This document shows, piece after piece, positions 54,176 through 64,000 of a stretch of DNA of 64,000 nucleotides. A program made the position numbers and the translations under genes. The notes below the pieces were generated by a model that worked only from the letters and a program-made list of their open reading frames with translations, was not told the DNA's origin and did not search any database. This stretch comes from Amaurobius ferox (Eukaryota; Arthropoda; Arachnida; Araneae; Amaurobiidae), in contig OX578142.1 of NCBI GenBank assembly GCA_951213105.1, positions 8,790,149 through 8,854,148 on the forward strand, in the 5' to 3' direction. How positions within the stretch are numbered: the stretch's first letter is position 1; the number at the start of each line of letters is the position of its first letter.

Positions 54176-55029
54176 TGTTGGAAACTTGGTTCTGTTTTCG
54201 TCGCGATTCTCGTTATCGCGAGAACGTGTTTACATTTTTAGAATGGTTCTACCGTTCTCGTGAACGACTCGTGACGGGAACAGAACATGCCATTCATGCA
54301 AATCGCCATCTCGCCGCGCGCGCATTCTGATTTGCATATAGTGAGGGCGCTGCCGTCAACGGTTGTGTTCCGGAGCGTACCCATCACAGTGTATATATGA
54401 TAGGACACATTCTCAGTTATTCAGAGACTTTACAGACCTTGACTGACCATGTAGTAGACGTGGGAGACTTTTCAGAGTTTAAGATCTTGTAGTTATGCAG
54501 ACTTAAGACTCGACGTATAGTCAGATCGATCAGACGGTGATCGACGGTGAAAGACCTTGTATGGAAGGCAGACCTTGATCGGTAGAGAGTAGTCTAACTT
54601 CTAAAGCCATGACGTGTGACCTGATGATGGTGGCTTCATTAACGTGCACGGCATGTGTGGTACAGTAGCTGTTTTTTCTACTTACCGATGTTATAGTAAC
54701 TGAGAGTGTGTGCCTAGTCATAGACTGTTTAAAACCTTTTTCATGAGCTTGCTAGCTCATTGTATATAGTTTTGCTTTGCAACGAATGTTACAGTGTTTT
54801 TATTTTGTAACTTCATCTGATGCAATGGATCTCACAACAAATAAATTGTGTTTGTGTTTAACGAGCTTGCTTTCTTGAGAAAACACATCACTACTGCATA
54901 TCATCTGCTACAAAATTTTCTTTACCAGCACTTCAGATATGGATATGGCCAAAACACTGCTAAATCTGCAAATGACTTTCAAATTTTTCTAGTCTAGTCG
55001 CTCAGCTAACACAGCAATAGCCGCCGACA
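54176..55029 (+). repeat. copia copy 2, 5' LTR
   Basis: 854 bp, TGTTGG...CCGACA. A TATA-like tatatat near 54393 and an AATAAA near 54839 suggest U3/R/U5 limits. Confidence 0.9.
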
Positions 55030-55031
55030 TT

Positions 55032-55043
55032 TGGTTATGGGCC
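55032..55043 (+). promoter_or_regulatory. Primer binding site of copia copy 2
   Basis: tggttatgggcc starts three bases into the internal region. It is complementary to the anticodon arm of initiator tRNA-Met. Confidence 0.8.
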
Positions 55044-55182
55044 GTAGTATGTCAAGGCCATAACTTTTATCCGTGATAAAGCAGCAGTGAAGAGTTGTGA
55101 ATTCCATCGACGGGGGCCGCGACCGGCGCCATTTGCATCAAGCAGAAAGGTAAACAACGCACTCTAGTCACAGTTAAAGACT

Positions 55183-55497
55183 ATGGAGGTGAGCAACGGC
55201 ATAGAAGCGTTAAACAGGGACAATTACGTCACCTGGCGTAATGAAATTTCATTTATCCTGAAAGGAGAAGGATGTTACGGCCACATCAACCGTACTGCAT
55301 TACCAGTCGACGAATCTACGTCACGCCGCGAGCGAGAGGAGTACATGCGCAGTAGCGACCGCGCACTTTCCATCCTGTTTCGAAATATCTCGGCGGAGTA
55401 CAGAGAACTGCTCGACATCGACGACAGCCCGGCGGATGCGTGGGAGAAGTTGGAGGCGCATTTTGAGGCCCCAACGCGCGCCAATCTAGTTCATCTG
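55183..55497 (+). pseudogene. copia gag, 5' part, cut by nested LTR
   Basis: Begins MEVSNGIEALNRDNYVTW, identical to copy 1 over 105 codons, and then runs into the inserted LTR after VHL. The rest continues at 56399. Excluding the LTR and one copy of atctg, the frame would be open. Confidence 0.9.
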
Positions 55498-56398
55498 TGT
55501 TGGAAACTTGGTTCTGTTTTCGTCGCGATTCTCGTTATCGCGAGAACGTGTTTACATTTTTAGAATGGTTCTACCGTTCTCGTGAACGACTCGTGACGGG
55601 AACAGAACATGCCATTCATGCAAATCGCCATCTCGCCGCGCGCGCATCCTGATTTGCATATAGTGAGGGCGCTGCCGTCAACGGTTGTGTTCCGGAGCGT
55701 ACCCATCACAGTGTATATATGATAGGACACATTCTCAGTTATTCAGAGACTTTACAGACCTTGACAGACCTTAGTGATCTCGGAGTTTAGTCAGTGAGAC
55801 TTTACAGACCTTGACTGACCATGTAGTAGACGTGGGAGACTTTTCAGAGTTTAAGATCTTGTAGTTATGCAGACTTAAGACTCGACGTATAGTCAGATCG
55901 ATCAGACGGTGATCGACGGTGAAAGACCTTGTATGGAAGGCAGACCTTGATCGGTAGAGAGTAGTCTAACTTCTAAAGCCATGACGTGTGACCTGATGAT
56001 GGTGGCTTCATTAACGTGCACGGCATGTGTGGTACAGTAGCTGTTTTTTCTACTTACCGATGTTAAAGTAACTGAGAGTGTGTGCCTAGTCATAAAAACT
56101 GTTTAAAACCTTTTTCATGAGCTTGCTAGCTCATTGTATATAATTTTGCTTTGCAACGAATGTTACAGTGTTTTATTTTGTAACTTCATCTGATGCAATG
56201 GATCTCACAACAAATAAATTGTGTTTGTGTTTAACGAGCTTGTTTTCTTGAGAAAACACATCACTACTGCATATCATCTGCTACAAAATTTTCTACCAGC
56301 ACTTCGGATAGGGCTATGACCAACACTGCTAAATCTGCAAATGACTTTCAAATTTTTCTAGTCAAGTCGCTCAGCTAACACAGCAATAGCAGCCGACA
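55498..56398 (+). mobile_element. Solo copia LTR inserted in gag of copy 2
   Basis: 901 bp, flanked by atctg at 55493-55497 and 56399-56403; the empty site is seen in copy 1. It is longer than its relatives because of a tandem duplication of about 50 bp including gactttacagaccttga (near 55750-55810). A family member inserted into its own kind and then recombined to a solo LTR. Confidence 0.93.
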
Positions 56399-59300
56399 AT
56401 CTGTTGGACGAGTTTTTCAGTCTACGCCCGGAAATCGAGGAGCCCATCGACATATTCTGTACGAGGATAAGGAAAGCTGTCACCAAGCTCAAGAACGTGA
56501 ATCACCCCGTGGAGGATGTGTACGTGGCATTCCAAGCCATCCGGTATCTCCCAGCCCAGTACCAGAGTATCATCCAAATCATTTATCGCTGGAGCGATAA
56601 GGATTTTAAACTGGATAAGATTCAGAAAGAACTGTCTCTAGAAGAGGGCAGGATTAGACAGTTGAGGAAGGATCATGACAATAATAATGTAAGTTCCAAT
56701 TCATCTGTATATTTTTCAAATGTTAACGCTAAATGTAAAAATGTCACCAAAGTTAAAAAGTCTATTAAGGTCATAGGACCATGTTTTATGTGTAATAAAA
56801 ATGGTCATGTAAAGGCACAATGCCCAAAATTGAAAAAGATGACTAGCTCTAGTATTATTGAAGTATTTTCAAATATAAATGTAGAAGCTAATATTGTTGA
56901 TAATCCTGACAATAGGCTCAGCTGGGTGATTGACACCGCTGCTACGCGACACTTTTGTAATGATGTTAAAATGTTTTCAAAATTTGATAAATGTAAGGAT
57001 ACATCTATGTCGCTAGCAGTGGGTGATATGGAAAGCCCAGTTGAGGCTATTGGAACGGTGAACATGTATGTTAAATTTAAAGATCATACAAATAATATTG
57101 TGCTACAAAATGTTATGTATTCACCAAAATTACGGCGTAACTTGTTGGCCGCATCTGTATTAGAAGAGCAGGGCTATTCTTTTAGTGCAGCCAAAGGTAT
57201 TCTATGGTTTAAGACTCCTGAGGGAGAAAATTTCTTTTACGCTAAACGTAAAGAAGGATTGTATTTCTTAAAACCACAGTACTCAACTAAAAGTTTAAAT
57301 AGTAGTGTTGAGGGCCGTAAAGGAGATCAGGATAGGGACAAAAATTCTAAACAGGTTAGAAAAACCCCTGCAACAAATAGTCAAAGTCAAAACAAAATTA
57401 GGCCTAACTTGAATAAAAGGAAAAACAAATCTGATTTAAAATCAAAGTCAAATAAAATTAGTGGTTCAACAGTTGAAATTCTGAACAAAACTGAATTATG
57501 GCATAGAAGATATGGCCATATTAACTCAGACTACTTGCACCAAACAAGTAAAGTTTCCGCGGCAAACGGACTCCCAAAATTAAAATATGCAAAAGTAAAT
57601 TGCATTCATTGCAAACTTGCAAAATCTAAGAGAGTTTCGTACAAACCAATAGGCAGGATTAGATCTACAGAACCTTTGCAATTACTGCACATGGACGTTT
57701 GTGGTCCAATGCCTGTAGCTTCATTGGGGGGAAACAAATACTTCTTGACTATTACAGACGATTTTAGCCGCAAGGTGTTTGTTTTTATTTTAAAACAAAA
57801 ATCAGATGTGTTCAAAGTTTTTCAGGATTTTCAAGCTTGTCAGGAGAGACAATTAGGCAAAAAGATTTTGTGCATCCGTACTGATAACGGCATGGAATTT
57901 TGTCACGGTCAATTTAAAGCTTTTTTGAAAAAGTTAGGGATTAAGCATGAACGATCTAACACTTATACACCCGAACAAAACGGGGTATCTGAAAGATTCA
58001 ACCTGACAGCGTTAGATTGTGTCAAGGCAATGCTTAATCAAAGCAAAGTTGGTGACAAAATGTGGGCAGAGGCAATCCTATGTTTTACTTATACAAAGAA
58101 CAGGATTTGCCATAAATTTAAAGTTAAAACTCCACACGAATTGTACTATGGGAAGAAGCCTGCTGTATCCCATCTCAGAGTTTTTGGATGTAAGGCTTAT
58201 GCTGGTATAGCAAAACAGCTTAGGAAGAAGCTAGACCTAAGAGCTCAACTGGGAGTTATGGTAGGATATGCGGAAAATACCAGGGGCTATAGAATTCTTC
58301 TTGTGAAAGAAGGAAAAATATTAGAAATAAGCAATGTCCGTTTTGAGGAGATGGAAGCAGCGGAAGGCGTCCTGGACCCCATTCGACCTAGAAACTTCAC
58401 CCAAAAGAAATCGGGTTTTACTCGAACATCAGATTCAGGATCGGGATGTTTGGATAGTGAGTCAGAGGAAGAAGCAGGTGAGAGCCATGACACTAGTCAT
58501 ACTAGTGAGGAAGAGGACTCTCCTGCTGATTCCGATCTGACCCCCTGTTCAAACATAGATTGGGAAAGGAAAGCTGTACCCAGGCCTGATGGAACTCGAA
58601 CTGATGTTTACTACTCAGTGAGGGGTGATAAACATAGGCTGAGAAGTCATAATGATGTTAAAAAATTCTGTGCTAAGGCTAACATACATTATGACCAAAA
58701 TTTGTTTAACTTCAGAGAAAAGAGGGATATCAAATCCAGGCCAGAGGCAAGCAACATAGAGATAATAGTTCCCAAAAACTATAAATCGGCAATTGAATCT
58801 CCGCACTCGCAAGAATGGCAAGAAGCCATGAATAATGAAATAGCAATAATGCAAGAGAGAGGTGTTTGGGACTTGGTGCCTACACCCACCTCACAAAAGA
58901 TAATCGGATCCAGATGGGTATACACCATCAAAAGGGATGAAAATGGAATAGTAAAGAGATTCAAAGCTCGATTAGTGGCTCAGGGATATTCACAAGAGAA
59001 GGGGGATTCGTATGACGAAGTATTTAGCCCCGTTATAAATTTTTGCTTAATAAGAGCTTTTTTTGCAATTTTTGTATGTTTGCTTAACTGGAAGCATTTT
59101 CAATTAGACATCAAGTCAGCATACCTTTATGCTAAATTGAATGCCAAAGTGTTTATGAAACAACCACCTGGATATGTCGATCCGAACCAACAAAATCATG
59201 TCTGTTTGCTGAAAAAAGCAATATATGGCTTACATCAGAGCGGCAGAGAGTGGTATAATGAGCTTGACACCACTTTGAGAAAATTAAATTTCTTCAAACT

Positions 59301-59601
59301 CAAATGGTGCAATTGTGCATATTTTTACCAGAACAAAGTATTAATGTTGGTATATGTGGATGACATAGTTTTATTTTCAAAACATCAAGGTGATATTGAT
59401 CATGCAGTTTCTTTACTAAAGGAAGAATTTGATATCAAAACTCTAGGGAAGGTCCAAAAACTGTTATGTGTGGAATTTGCTGAAATCAATAACAAAATTT
59501 TTATACATCATAGGCAGTACATTAATAAGATTTGCCAAATGTTTGAGGAATTTTTAGCATTAAATTTTTGTAATCAAATTTCCAAAAACAAAAATGATTA
59601 A
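56399..59601 (+). pseudogene. copia gag-pol, remainder (complete RT, no RNase H)
   Basis: The long open frame has gag C-terminal part, CCHC knuckle CFMCNKNGHVKAQC, protease VIDTAATRH, integrase (TDDFSRK, RTDNGMEF, PEQNGVSERF) and then the RT domain absent from copy 1: RWVYTIKRDENG, LVAQGYSQEKG, LDIKSAYLYAKL, KKAIYGLHQSGREW and the catalytic LVYVDDIVLFS. It stops 29 residues after FIHHRQYINKICQMF, with no RNase H (no ATRPD, DWAG or STEAEY blocks), exactly as in copy 1. The gag start is separated by the nested LTR, so the polyprotein cannot be made intact. It is otherwise well preserved. Confidence 0.93.
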
Positions 59602-59994
59602 ATTTGTAACTTCTAAATTTTTTTTTCTTTCTTTTACAAAATATGGTTAGGATATCGTATATTTTACTCCTCCCTCTGTGATGCAGATAATTGTATCTAG
59701 AGTATATATATGTGTATTGTTTACAATGAACTTTCTAAAATTTTTCACATTACACTGAATGTATATATATATCCATGTTTTCAATTCCCGCATAAGACAG
59801 TTATGCTTATGTGTATTATTTTGTGTGTTTACTCCTTGTTATCATACACTTGGCTATGATTCATTGATGACAAACCACTTATTTAAATTTGAATACAACA
59901 CAGAAAGGAAAAAAAAAAATCTTTCATTATCTGTGTCATTGCTATTAGTATTAATTATGTATACTGGTCTTGGACAGAGATAATGAACAGCCAT
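59602..59994 (+). other. copia 3' non-coding block
   Basis: Conserved with 3410-3798 of copy 1 and 63612-64000 of copy 3. No open frame with RNase H motifs in any frame as far as seen. Confidence 0.6.
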
Positions 59995-60600
59995 AATTGA
60001 ATTTAATATTTATAGTAAATTTTTAATCTTAAATGTTAAATTTAATAGTTATACATGAAATTTTCTACACAAATTGAATTTGATATTTATAGTGAAATTT
60101 TTTTAATCTTAAATGTTAAATTTAATAATTATACATAAAGTTTTCTACATAATTGAATTTGATATTTATAGTGAAATTTTTAATCTTAAATGTTAAATTT
60201 AATAATTATACATAAAATTTTCTACATAATTGAATTTGATATTTATAGTGAAATTTTTTAATCTTAAATGTTAAATTTAATAGTTATACATGAAATTTTC
60301 TACAAATTGAATTTAATATTTATAGTAAATTTTTTTTTATCTTAAATGTTAAATTTAATAATTATACATAAAATTTTCTACATAATTGAATTTGATATTT
60401 ATAGTAAAATTTTTTAATCTTAAATGTTAAATTTAATAATTATACATAAAATTTTCTACATAATTGAATTTGATATTTATAGTGAAATTTTTTAATCTTA
60501 AATGTTAAATTTAATAATTATACATAAAATTTTCTACACAAATTGAATTTGATATTTATAGTAAAATTTTTAATCTTAAATGTTAAATTTAAATTATCAT
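59995..60600. repeat. AT-rich tandem array in copia copy 2
   Basis: About eight units of about 77 bp, the same unit as 2640-3407 in reverse complement. Confidence 0.9.
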
Positions 60601-60847
60601 ACTTAAATTTCTTGAAACTTAAATTTTGACTTAAATTAAATTTTTTGGAACTTAGTGTTTCAATGATATCTAAATTTTTCTTTCAATGATAAATTTTTTT
60701 TTGCTTAACATGAAAAGTAATATATATACTTTATGTTTTTGCTGGATACTAAAGAACTTGACATTTTTGCTGTTATGTTTTTTAGAATAATTTCATTGAT
60801 TGATAGCACGTGCGCCGAGATTTGGGGTTTTGCATGAGGGGGCCGAT

Positions 60848-61699
60848 TGTTGGAAACTTGGTTCTGTTTTCGTCGCGATTCTCGTTATCGCGAGAACGTG
60901 TTTACATTTTTAGAATGGTTCTACCGTTCTCGTGAACGACTCGTGACGGGAACAGAACATGCCATTCATGCAAATCGCCATCTCGCCGCGCGCGCATTCT
61001 GATTTGCATATAGTGAGGGCGCTGCCGTCAACGGTTGTGTTCCGGAGCGTACCCATCACAGTGTATATATGATAGGACACATTCTCAGTTATTCAGAGAC
61101 TTTACAGACCTTGACTGACCATGTAGTAGACGTGGGAGACTTTTCAGAGTTTAAGATCTTGTAGTTATGCAGACTTAAGACTCGACGTATAGTCAGATCG
61201 ATCAGACGGTGATCGACGGTGAAAGACCTTGTATGGAAGGCAGACCTTGATCGGTAGAGAGTAGTCTAACTTCTAAAGCCATGACGTGTGACCTGATGAT
61301 GGTGGCTTCATTAACGTGCACGGCATGTGTGGTACAGTAGCTGTTTTTTCTACTTACCGATGTTATAGTAACTGAGAGTGTGTGCCTAGTCATAGACTGT
61401 TTAAAACCTTTTTCATGAGCTTGCTAGCTCATTGTATATAGTTTTGCTTTGCAACGAATGTTACAGTGTTTTTATTTTGTAACTTCATCTGATGCAATGG
61501 ATCTCACAACAAATAAATTGTGTTTGTGTTTAACGAGCTTGCTTTCTTGAGAAAACACATCACTACTGCATATCATCTACTACAAAATTTTCTTTACCAG
61601 CACTTCAGATATGGATATGGCCAAACACTGCTAAATCTGCAAATGACTTTCAAATTTTCTAGTCTAGTCGCTCAGCTAACACAGCAATAGCCGCCGACA
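60848..61699 (+). repeat. copia copy 2, 3' LTR
   Basis: 852 bp, very similar to the 5' LTR. It is followed by internal primer-site sequence rather than by host DNA. Confidence 0.9.
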
Positions 61700-61727
61700 T
61701 TTGGTTATGGGCCGTAGTATGTCAAGG

Positions 61728-61988
61728 TCATTGTGCGCGGTTTGCGCGTCCTATTTCAAACCCTCTAAAATAGTAGGTTTCAATGCATTTTTTTTTATTG
61801 ATATTGCTAATTAAAGCAAAAAAGCATTTGGCGGGATTTTAAACAAAAAATTGCTATTTTGCGCAATATTTAGCAAATAATCGCTTGTTGGTGCAGAATT
61901 TGGCATTATTTTGCCGTATTCCGGTTTTGGGAGAGTCCGGATATTGGAACGCCGGATAAGAGGTCGCGTACTGTAATTAAAACATTTT
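61728..61988. other. Fragment between copia copies 2 and 3 with pogo-like end
   Basis: Contains ccggatattggaacgccgga, then taagaggtcgcgtactgta (about 61940-61976), which reads outward as a pogo/Tigger-type terminus (tacagtacgcgacctcttat) beside TA. The rest is unassigned. Confidence 0.45.
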
Positions 61989-62758
61989 TGTCGGCGGCTA
62001 TTGCTGTGTTAGCTGAGCGACTTGACTAGAAAAATTTGAAAGTCATTTGCAGATTTAGCAGTGTTCGGCCATATCCATATCTGAAGTGCTGGTAAAGAAA
62101 ATTTTGTAGCAGATGATATGCAGTAGTGATGTGTTTTCTCAAGAAAGCAAGCTCGTTAAACACAAACACAATTTATTTGTTGTGAGATCCATTGCATCAG
62201 ATAAAGTTACAAAATAAAACACTGTAACATTCGTTGCAAAGCAAAACTATATACAATGAGCTAGCAAGCTCATGAAAAAGGTTTTAAACAGTCTATGACT
62301 AGGCACACACTCTCAGTTACTATAACATCGGTAAGTAGAAAAAACAGCTACTGTACCACACATGCCGTGTACGTTAATGAAGCCACCATCATCAGGTCAC
62401 ACGTCATGGCTTTAGAAGTTAGACTACTCTCTACCGATCAAGGTCTTTCACCTTCTCGTCAAAGTCTGTCCGAGTCTGTCGGACTCTCTCTGACTAAGTC
62501 CTGCAAAGTCTGAATAACTGAGAATGTGTCCTATCATATATACACCGTGATGGGTACGCTCCGGAAACACAACCGTTGACGGCAGCGCCCTCACTATATG
62601 CAAATCAGATGCGCGCGCGGCGAGAAGGCGATTTGCATGAATGGCATGTTCTGTTCCCGTCACGAGTCGTTCACGAGAACGGTAGAACCATTCTAAAAAT
62701 GTAAACACGTTCTCGCGATAACGAGAATCGCGATGAAAACAGAACCAAGTTTCCAACA
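61989..62758 (-). repeat. copia copy 3, 3' LTR
   Basis: TGTCGGC...CCAACA ends. It has a distinctive segment with tctgtccgagtctgtcggac in place of about 150 bases of the usual U3/R region. Confidence 0.88.
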
Positions 62759-62999
62759 ATCGGCCCCCTCATGCAAAACCCCAAATCTCGACGCACGTGC
62801 TATCAAACAATGAAGTTATTCTAAAAAACATAACAGCAAAAATGTCAAGTTCTTTAGTATCCAGCAAAAACATAAAGTATATATATTACTTTTCATGTTA
62901 AGCAAAAAAAAAATTTATCATTGAAAGAAAATTTTAGATATCATTGAAACACTAAGTTCCAAAAATTTAATTTAAGTCAAAATTTAAGTTTCAAGAAAT

Positions 63000-63612
63000 T
63001 TAAGTATAATAATTTAAATTTAACATTTAAGATTAAAAATTTTACTATAAATATCAAATTCAATTTGTGTAGAAAATTTTATGTATAATTATTAAATTTA
63101 ACATTTAAGATTAAAAAAATTTCACTTTAAATATCAAATTCAATTATGTAGAAAATTTTATGTATAATTATTAAATTTAACATTTAAGATTAAAAAATTT
63201 CACTATAAATATTAAATTCAAGTATGTAGAAAATTTTATGTATAATTATTAAATTTAACATTTAAGATTAAAAAAAATTTCACTTTAAATATCAAATTCA
63301 ATTATGTAGAAAATTTTATGTATAATTATTAAATTTAACATTTAAGATTAAAAAATTTCACTATAAATATTAAATTCAATTATGTAGAAAATTTTATGTA
63401 TAATTATTAAATTCAACATTTAAGATTAAAAAATTTCACTATAAATATTAAATTCAAGTATGTAGAAAATTTTATGTATAATTATTAAATTTAACATTTA
63501 AGATTAAAAATTTCACTATAAATATCAAATTCAATTTGTGTAGAAAATTTCATGTATAATTATTAAATTTAACATTTAAGATTAAAAATTTTACTATAAA
63601 TATCAAATTCAA
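63000..63612. repeat. AT-rich tandem array in copia copy 3
   Basis: About eight units of about 77 bp, same unit as in copies 1 and 2, in the copy 1 orientation. Confidence 0.9.
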
Positions 63613-64000
63613 TTATGGCTGTTCATTATCTCTGTCCAAGACCAGTATACATAATTAATACTAATAGCAGTGACACAGATAATGAAAAGATTTTTCTTTC
63701 TGTATTGTATTCATATATAAATTTGAATAAGTGGTTTGTCATCAATGAATCATAACCAAGTGTATGATAACAAGGAGTAAACACACAAAGATAATACACA
63801 TAAGCATAACTGTCTTATGCGGGAATTGAAAACATGGATATATATATACATTCAGTGTAATGTGAAAAATTTTAAAAAGTTCATTGTAAACAATACACAT
63901 ATATATACTCTAGATACAATTATCTGCATCACAGAGGGAGGAGTAAATTTATACGATATCCTAACCATATTTTGTAAAAGAAAGAAAAAAAAATTTAGAA

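Larger units (their letters stand above)
54176..61727 (+). mobile_element. Ty1/copia retrotransposon, copy 2, with nested LTR
   Basis: Plus-strand element: 5' LTR 54176-55029, primer site, gag start, a solo LTR inserted at 55498-56398, remaining gag-pol to 59601, AT-rich array, polypurine tract and 3' LTR 60848-61699. After the 3' LTR there are 28 bases (61700-61727) identical to the primer-site region, so the structure is LTR-internal-LTR-partial internal. No simple 5-bp target duplication flanks it. It has the complete RT that copy 1 lacks but a disrupted gag. Confidence 0.92.
61989..64000 (-). mobile_element. Ty1/copia retrotransposon, copy 3 (cut by window edge)
   Basis: Minus-strand element: 3' LTR 61989-62758 (770 bp), polypurine tract, AT-rich array and 3' non-coding block up to the window end, which corresponds to about position 3790 of copy 1, just short of the gag-pol stop. 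Its coding part lies outside the window. The LTR is shorter than those of copies 1 and 2 because a segment around 62440-62515 is deleted and rearranged. Confidence 0.9.

Noticed and set aside
61992..62758. Target duplication for copia copy 3
   Set aside because: The right end is outside the window, so no duplication can be tested.

Overview
This window is AT-rich metazoan DNA, most probably from an arthropod. It is dominated by transposable elements, many nested in one another. Signs of an animal nuclear genome are one intron-bounded Sec13 exon, Pol III-type SINEs headed by 5S rRNA and tRNA sequence, and Ty1/copia elements whose primer site matches the anticodon arm of initiator tRNA-Met, as in Drosophila copia. 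No bacterial-type operon was seen. The arthropod assignment is inference.

Layout. 1-1464: AT-rich flank. 1465-13154: a Penelope-like element (PLE) of about 2.6 kb with inverted terminal copies, split by three later insertions: a full-length copia element (1540-7699, TSD attgc), a 5'-truncated RNase H-bearing non-LTR retrotransposon (9567-11632, 13-bp TSD) and a solo copia LTR (11688-12538, TSD aatat). 13169-14450: a small MITE-like element and a decayed Tc1 transposase.

14666-34321: a complete but decayed Maverick/Polinton (adintovirus-like) element with a 6-bp TSD (cagaca) and TIRs of about 0.95 kb. The minus-strand left half carries the structural genes: LRR protein, repeat protein, collagen/fibre-like protein, double-jelly-roll capsid protein, adenain-like protease, pX-like core peptide and a coiled-coil protein. 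The plus-strand right half carries the packaging ATPase, a membrane protein, a PLA2-DUF5679 protein, the integrase, small accessory genes and the protein-primed DNA polymerase B. One small gene sits in both TIRs. A PIF/Harbinger-like non-autonomous transposon (25507-28185) has split the right half. Most large genes have frameshifts, so the copy looks inactive unless some indels are assembly errors.

34328-54175: mostly host intergenic or intronic sequence, with a hAT-like pseudogene, the Sec13 exon, two related SINEs (one with a whole 5S rRNA head), a pogo/Tigger-like end, an old divergent solo copia LTR (TSD cttcc) and a near-perfect 61-nt hairpin. 54176-61727: a second copia element with a solo LTR of its own family inside gag (TSD atctg) and PBS sequence after its right LTR. 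61989-64000: the left part of a third copia element, cut by the window edge.

The most notable signals are within the Polinton: a start-codon motif (TAATAAATG-like) on most genes of both strands; a family of palindromes around AGATCT whose arms covary; near-perfect palindromes at the extreme termini; and strong hairpins at gene borders. Outside it, the 5S-headed SINE and a copia family that lacks an RNase H domain stand out.
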